Part shown: in pieces, positions 53,159 to 57,402 of the stretch
How the letters are laid out: each line of letters opens with the position of its first letter
How positions within the stretch are numbered: position 1 is the stretch's first letter
Assembly: GCA_002077045.2 (NCBI GenBank)
Contig: KZ111146.1
Coordinates: 428,364 to 485,765, forward strand
DNA length: 57,402 nucleotides
Reading direction: 5' to 3'
Source: Rachicladosporium sp. CCFEE 5018
Lineage: Eukaryota > Ascomycota > Dothideomycetes > Cladosporiales > Cladosporiaceae
Translations under genes and position numbers: made by a program
The notes under the pieces: model-generated
Told to the model about the DNA's origin: nothing
The model's database searches: none
What the model saw: only the letters and a program-made list of their open reading frames with translations

Positions 53159-54469
53159 ATGGCCTCCTCCGCCGCCCCGCCCACCGACCCCTCCACCTCC
53201 CCCTCCAAGCCACCAGTAGCCATCGTCTGCGTAGGCATGGCCGGCTCCGGCAAGACGACTTTCACCCACCGCCTAGTCTCTCACCTCCACAACCGTGCCG
53301 CCGCAGCCACACCTCCAACAGCTCCCCCATACGTCCTGAACCTCGATCCCGCAGTCCGCTCCGTACCCTTTGAGTCGAACATCGACATTCGCGATAGTGT
53401 GAACTACAAGGAGGTCATGAAGCAGTATAACCTAGGACCGAACGGAGGCATCCTGACGAGCTTGAATCTATTTGCGACGAAGGTGGATCAGGTGATGGGG
53501 ATACTAGAAAAGCGCTGCCTGCCTCAACCAGCAGCACCCTCAACCACAGCACCAGCACCAACCTCAACACCCGACCCCCCATCTCAGACCCCCTCACACA
53601 TCATCCTCGACACCCCCGGCCAAATCGAAGTCTTCGTCTGGTCCGCCTCCGGCTCAATCCTCCTCTCCGCCCTATCGACCTCCTTCCCCACAGTCCTAGC
53701 CTACATAATCGACACCCCGCGCACAACCCAAAACACCGCGACCTTCATGTCAAACATGCTCTACGCCATTTCCATCCTCTACAAAACCCGCTTACCCATG
53801 ATATTAGTCTTCAACAAAACGGATGTGAAAGACGAGACGGAGGCTGTGGGCTGGATGCGGGATTTTGAGACTTTTCAGGCGGCTGTTAGGGAGGAGGAGG
53901 AGGGGGAACGGGAAGGCGGGATTGGAGGGGGAGGGGGTTATATGGGAGGGTTGCTGAATAGTATGAGTTTGGTGTTGGAGGAGTTTTATGCGCATTTGAG
54001 TGTTGTGGGAGTGTCGGCAGCTACTGGGGATGGGATTGAGGAGTTCCTTGAGGCTGTTGAGGGGAAGCGAGAGGAGTTCGACAAGGAGTTTCGGCCTGGC
54101 ATGGATGACCGGAAAGCTGAGCTGAAGAAGGAGCGGGAGCAGGCGGATCTGGGACGCATGATGGGCGATCTTGGCGTCTCGTCCAAGGCGAAGGGTACGG
54201 GGAAGTATAAGAAACGGCCTTCGCCTAAACATGAGATTGAGGAGGCGGAGACTGTGAGTGAGGCTGAGGAGCTCGAGGAGGAGCGGAGACGAGAGAGGGA
54301 AGATGGAGATGGCTGGGTGGAACGGGATGAGGATGAGCCGGTTGGTGGGGAGGATGATGAGGAGGAGGGCGGGAAGGAGGGGTTGCAGGCCAGGTATGCG
54401 CAGGCGCTTGGGAAGAGTGGTGGAGCGGCGGATATGGCGTCCGAGTACATACGGCGGACGCAGGGGTGA
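53159..54469 (+). CDS. gpn1: GPN-loop GTPase 1 (right copy)
   Basis: Intronless, 436 aa. All G motifs and the GPN loop are identical to the left copy. The Pro/Thr-rich segment before DTPGQ is rewritten (left PAPATTAHAPPSPAST, right APSTTAPAPTSTPDPP), and a short stretch encoding HLSVVGVSAA carries many silent changes. The remainder is nearly identical, including the acidic tail, apart from one E-to-K change (GTGKYEKRP to GTGKYKKRP). Confidence 0.95.
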   Translation: MASSAAPPTDPSTSPSKPPVAIVCVGMAGSGKTTFTHRLVSHLHNRAAAATPPTAPPYVLNLDPAVRSVPFESNIDIRDSVNYKEVMKQYNLGPNGGILTSLNLFATKVDQVMGILEKRCLPQPAAPSTTAPAPTSTPDPPSQTPSHIILDTPGQIEVFVWSASGSILLSALSTSFPTVLAYIIDTPRTTQNTATFMSNMLYAISILYKTRLPMILVFNKTDVKDETEAVGWMRDFETFQAAVREEEEGEREGGIGGGGGYMGGLLNSMSLVLEEFYAHLSVVGVSAATGDGIEEFLEAVEGKREEFDKEFRPGMDDRKAELKKEREQADLGRMMGDLGVSSKAKGTGKYKKRPSPKHEIEEAETVSEAEELEEERRREREDGDGWVERDEDEPVGGEDDEEEGGKEGLQARYAQALGKSGGAADMASEYIRRTQG

Positions 54470-54617
54470 ACGGTCGATCGACTGATTTGAAGAGATATTG
54501 TTGAGGGATTTAGCGATGGCGTCCGGCGTTTTTGCAATATGCAACGAGTACACACAACACTTGCCACAGAATCGGCATGTAACCCGCTTACAATTGCTTG
54601 AGCATACACACGCTTCG

Positions 54618-55449
54618 TCATCCTTTCACCGCATCCCCAAGCAACCCCCTCATCCCCTTCAACAGCCCCCCCAAGTTCTTCCTTTCATTAGCCTCCTCCA
54701 CCACCCTCCTCACACTCTCAGCCTCAACCCCCGGCTCGGTCGCCACCACCTCAAACTCCTCGCTCCCGGTGTTAAGCTCGAACCAAACCTCCTCGTCTCT
54801 AAGCCCATCGAAGACGAATCTCAGCACCTCTCCTCCAGCGCCCTCCACTCGTAGCCCAAGAGTGCGTTCCCAGAACGCCAGCTCTGGCGCGTTTTCGCGT
54901 GCTTGCGCTGCTATGGCAGATTGGTGTTCGGCTTGTTGCGCGCGGAGGGCGGCGAGCCGAATTTTGGAGTGGGAGAGGGATGTTTGGAGTTCGGTGCGCA
55001 GCGCTAGATGGGATGTGCGTTGGGATTGCAGCTGGGTGATGGCGGATTCCAGGTCCTCTTTCTCCGCACTCTCTTTCTCCAGGGTCGTCGCGTGTGTCGA
55101 GGAAGCGGTCTGCAGACTCGATATCTGCTGCGCGGCACTCCTATGACTCTCTATAACACACCTACGTCAGCCCAATACCCTACCATCTGATTCCTTGCAT
55201 CCCTTCGTAGAACTCACCTTCCAGCTCCGCGACATTCGCCCTAAACGCATTCCTTTCCTCTAACACGCGCTTCCGCCCTTTCGCGATGAAGTCGTCGAAC
55301 CGCAGCGTGAAGGCTGACATGCGCTGGCGGAGGTCGTCGAAGTTGAAGTCTGCGCTGGGGAGGGTGTCGGCCATTGAGAGGGGGGCGCGGGATGGGGGCG
55401 CGAAGGAGAGGGAGTGGGCGAAGCGGGAGGGGGTGAGGGGGATAGCCAT
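54618..55449 (-). CDS. spc25: Kinetochore protein Spc25 (right copy)
   Basis: Exons 55218-55449 and 54618-55150 (67-nt intron) give 254 aa. Exon 1 encodes the same protein as in the left copy. The C-terminal domain differs more: GLGDGREECWFELD becomes GLRDEEVWFELN, and the final helix region carries several replacements, with a net loss of two residues. The core FWERTLGLRVEGAGGEVLRF is unchanged. Confidence 0.9.
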
Positions 55450-55790
55450 CGTGAAGGGTGTATTGATGGTGATGTGGTGGTGTGCATGTTAGAGCGGTGC
55501 CTTGGGTAGAGATGATGGCGCTGTCGCGCGCATTCGACGGTCGTGAGGAGCAGTATCAACAACGGAAGGCGCGGCCCGGATGTGGTTGTTAGGGGACAAA
55601 CTTTTCGCGCTTCCTTAGACTTGACCATCATCTTGAAATCTCATGGCTATGCGACTCGGTTTCCACAGACCAGAACCCAGACATCAAGACTACTACCAGG
55701 ACCTGATCGCCGTCACGTCTCTACTCTCCAGCTGGAACATGTCTGTAGCTCGCAGCCCTGTGAAGAGACCACAACGCCCAGCAAAGCCGA
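55450..55790. promoter_or_regulatory. Divergent promoter region, spc25/rrn6 (right copy)
   Basis: 341 bases between diverging starts. The ~80 bases next to spc25 differ from the left copy by substitutions and indels; beyond 55,520 the two copies match without indels. Confidence 0.5.
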
Positions 55791-57402
55791 ATGGCTGATC
55801 ACGGCCAGACTGACCTGCCATATGGTCACTACGGAAATGCAATCTACGACCCGGAAGAGAGAATCTGGACATTTCAGAAGACAGCCCGTGATGAGTACCG
55901 TGTTCTGACACGCCTTGGAGAGTCGACCTCTACGGCACCTAAAGATCGAGACACGCAGACGGATGTCAACAGTAAAGCTACTGACCATGAGCAACCGCTC
56001 TTCCCAAGCGTTCGACGACAGAAGCAGATTGACGCTCTTGTGCATCGCCAGCCGGAAGTCCAGCCCGCAGCAGGATTGTTAGGCGATCTCCTTCGGGTCT
56101 CTGAAGCTGTGGAGGCAGCAACTGCACATCATGATCCTGCGCGAGGACGACTGATGTCCTTCGGGCGAATATTTCATGAGACGCTACGACGCCCGGTACA
56201 CGCCGTAGCGTTCGCGACTGGTCCAACAGGCAGCGACATCCGAATCGAGCTTGTTCAGATGCAACGACAGGGCTGGGATGATAGTCGTGATGTATGGCTT
56301 GAAGTCCCCACCCCGAGTGGCATAGGCGTCACATGGAAAGGACCTGGCGCGCCTGTTCAGCAAGTGCACTTTGCTCAGCCTGCTGAAGGTGTCGAAGCTC
56401 TGTTGGCCGTGCGGCTCATCACAAGCAGCGTGATTTTCAAGCCGGTGATGCGAAAGCACGGATCGCAGCGACTTGATGCGAACCCGATCCTGGCACTGTC
56501 AATTGACCAGACTGGAGGTGTACCGCATGCAGACGTCGTGTTCAATCCCTCATATGGACGCCAATTTGCGGTCATTGCTCAGAGAGGCGATTTGAGTGTA
56601 TGGGAGTTTACGAGTCAGATGGCGAGCAAAGTACGTCGAATACATGCGAGTGTGCCCCAGAACACCGCACGGCACGACCTCGAAGAAGGCTGGGCACGGA
56701 TCATATGGGTGGCATCTCCATCCATCGTACTTGCAGCGACGCGTACAGGTGTCACTCTATTCGATACCTCGACTGAGCCAGCGCAATCTACCAAGATCTC
56801 TCTGGGACTCAGTGCTGGCTCCGGGAGAGTGTTGGACGTTGCGGTGATTTCAGGACATGCTGACTGGTGCTGCGTCCTGACGAGGACACATTTGTGCTAC
56901 GTCCATGTTGCAAAGGGCAAGGATGGCACGATGGAAGCGCGTATTGCCGCAAAGATGACGCACTTTCGAGTCGAGAATGACATCTCACTCCGTCTGCAAG
57001 TTGTCAGCGATGGAAATGGTAGGCCGTCTACACTCCTTCATACCATCTTTCGTACTGACGGCGTCCTAGACTCGCTCGCCCTGATCAATTCAGCAACAGT
57101 TCCAATGGTGGCCACATACCGCACCGCGATCGACGAGCGCGAGACACTGACCGTTCAAGATCCTACTATACTCCATCTGCCTAGCGACCCAAGTGTCTTG
57201 AGCAAGATCGTAGATTGGACGATGTCGAGTGTCGAAATTCGAGGGAAGACATCGCGTCGCTCGCACAGCACGACAATGGCACGCTGTCAAGCGGCTGACA
57301 TGAGGTTCCTAGGATTGACTGCCTTGAGACAAGAAGGTGCCTTGGTCCAAGAGCTGTATCTGAGTCATCCTGCCGCTGGTATTGACTTACCAACGGAGCT
57401 GC
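55791..57402 (+). CDS. rrn6: RNA polymerase I initiation factor Rrn6-like, partial (right copy)
   Basis: Open from the ATG at 55791 to the window edge (537 codons seen); the 3' part lies outside. Only a handful of residues differ from the left copy (for example LLPVSEA to LLRVSEA, GIGITWKG to GIGVTWKG, FRGENDTS to FRVENDIS), with no indels over nearly 1.9 kb including the upstream region. This is far less divergence than in cwf19 only a few kb away. Confidence 0.85.
   Translation, partial: MADHGQTDLPYGHYGNAIYDPEERIWTFQKTARDEYRVLTRLGESTSTAPKDRDTQTDVNSKATDHEQPLFPSVRRQKQIDALVHRQPEVQPAAGLLGDLLRVSEAVEAATAHHDPARGRLMSFGRIFHETLRRPVHAVAFATGPTGSDIRIELVQMQRQGWDDSRDVWLEVPTPSGIGVTWKGPGAPVQQVHFAQPAEGVEALLAVRLITSSVIFKPVMRKHGSQRLDANPILALSIDQTGGVPHADVVFNPSYGRQFAVIAQRGDLSVWEFTSQMASKVRRIHASVPQNTARHDLEEGWARIIWVASPSIVLAATRTGVTLFDTSTEPAQSTKISLGLSAGSGRVLDVAVISGHADWCCVLTRTHLCYVHVAKGKDGTMEARIAAKMTHFRVENDISLRLQVVSDGNGRPSTLLHTIFRTDGVLDSLALINSATVPMVATYRTAIDERETLTVQDPTILHLPSDPSVLSKIVDWTMSSVEIRGKTSRRSHSTTMARCQAADMRFLGLTALRQEGALVQELYLSHPAAGIDLPTEL

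Larger units (their letters stand above)
38966..57402. repeat. Right copy of the ~18.4 kb duplicated segment
   Basis: Same gene order and orientation as 20564-38812, with substitutions throughout and scattered indels. It begins at the gap inside the ATPase gene and is still within rrn6 at the window end. Because each copy is cut mid-gene exactly where the other continues, two homeologous or allelic contigs placed in series is the simplest reading. A real tandem duplication would need its junction to lie hidden in the ten Ns. Confidence 0.95.

Noticed and set aside
20564..57402. Repeat-induced point mutation (RIP) between the duplicated copies
   Set aside because: Differences are of mixed types and almost all genes stay open, without the dense C-to-T changes and stop codons that RIP gives. 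A formal RIP index was not computed.

Overview
The window is nuclear DNA of a filamentous or yeast-like ascomycete. Genes carry short GT-AG introns (about 50-67 nt) with CTNAC-like branch sites, and they encode a Zn2Cys6 regulator, fungal Spc25, Rrn6, Tsc10 and Cwf19. The many closely similar paired genes would fit a hybrid or whole-genome-duplicated Dothideomycete such as the black yeast Hortaea werneckii. That name is an inference and was not checked.

Region 1 (1-20.5 kb) is single copy. In order it holds a CHD1-type chromatin remodeler (six exons, one of 27 nt), eIF3 subunit h, a tRNA-Ile(AAU)-like gene with a poor acceptor stem, a short Zn2Cys6 protein, an unrecognised basic nuclear-type protein, a small broken gene with a repeated motif, and a PMC1/PMCA-type Ca2+ ATPase interrupted by a one-base frameshift. 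Several 1-2.6 kb stretches contain no supportable gene.

Region 2 (20,564-38,955) and region 3 (38,966-57,402) are two diverged copies of the same ~18.4 kb segment in the same orientation, separated by ten Ns. Each holds: the N-terminus of the Ca2+ ATPase gene, a 71-aa Cys/His-rich protein, a divergent 14-3-3-like protein, an extracellular Cu-only superoxide dismutase followed in frame by a Ser/Thr-rich GPI-type stalk, 3-ketodihydrosphingosine reductase (Tsc10), splicing factor Cwf19, GPN-loop GTPase 1, kinetochore protein Spc25, and RNA polymerase I factor Rrn6. The left copy stops inside Rrn6 at the gap and the right copy starts inside the ATPase. This is what is expected if two homeologous or allelic contigs were joined end to end, although a true tandem duplication is not excluded.

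Comparing the two copies gives the best leads. (i) Both SOD copies keep an in-frame UAG between the enzyme and the GPI-type stalk, and the stalk has no ATG near its start; this suggests readthrough or an unusual intron. (ii) The right SOD has an extra early UGA that an alternative splice donor could remove. (iii) Divergence is patchy: Rrn6 is almost identical, Cwf19 differs at roughly 7-8% of residues, and one intergenic block does not align at all. Most genes are housekeeping genes packed as divergent pairs (cwf19/gpn1, spc25/rrn6) and convergent pairs. No mobile element, CRISPR array or secondary-metabolite cluster was seen.
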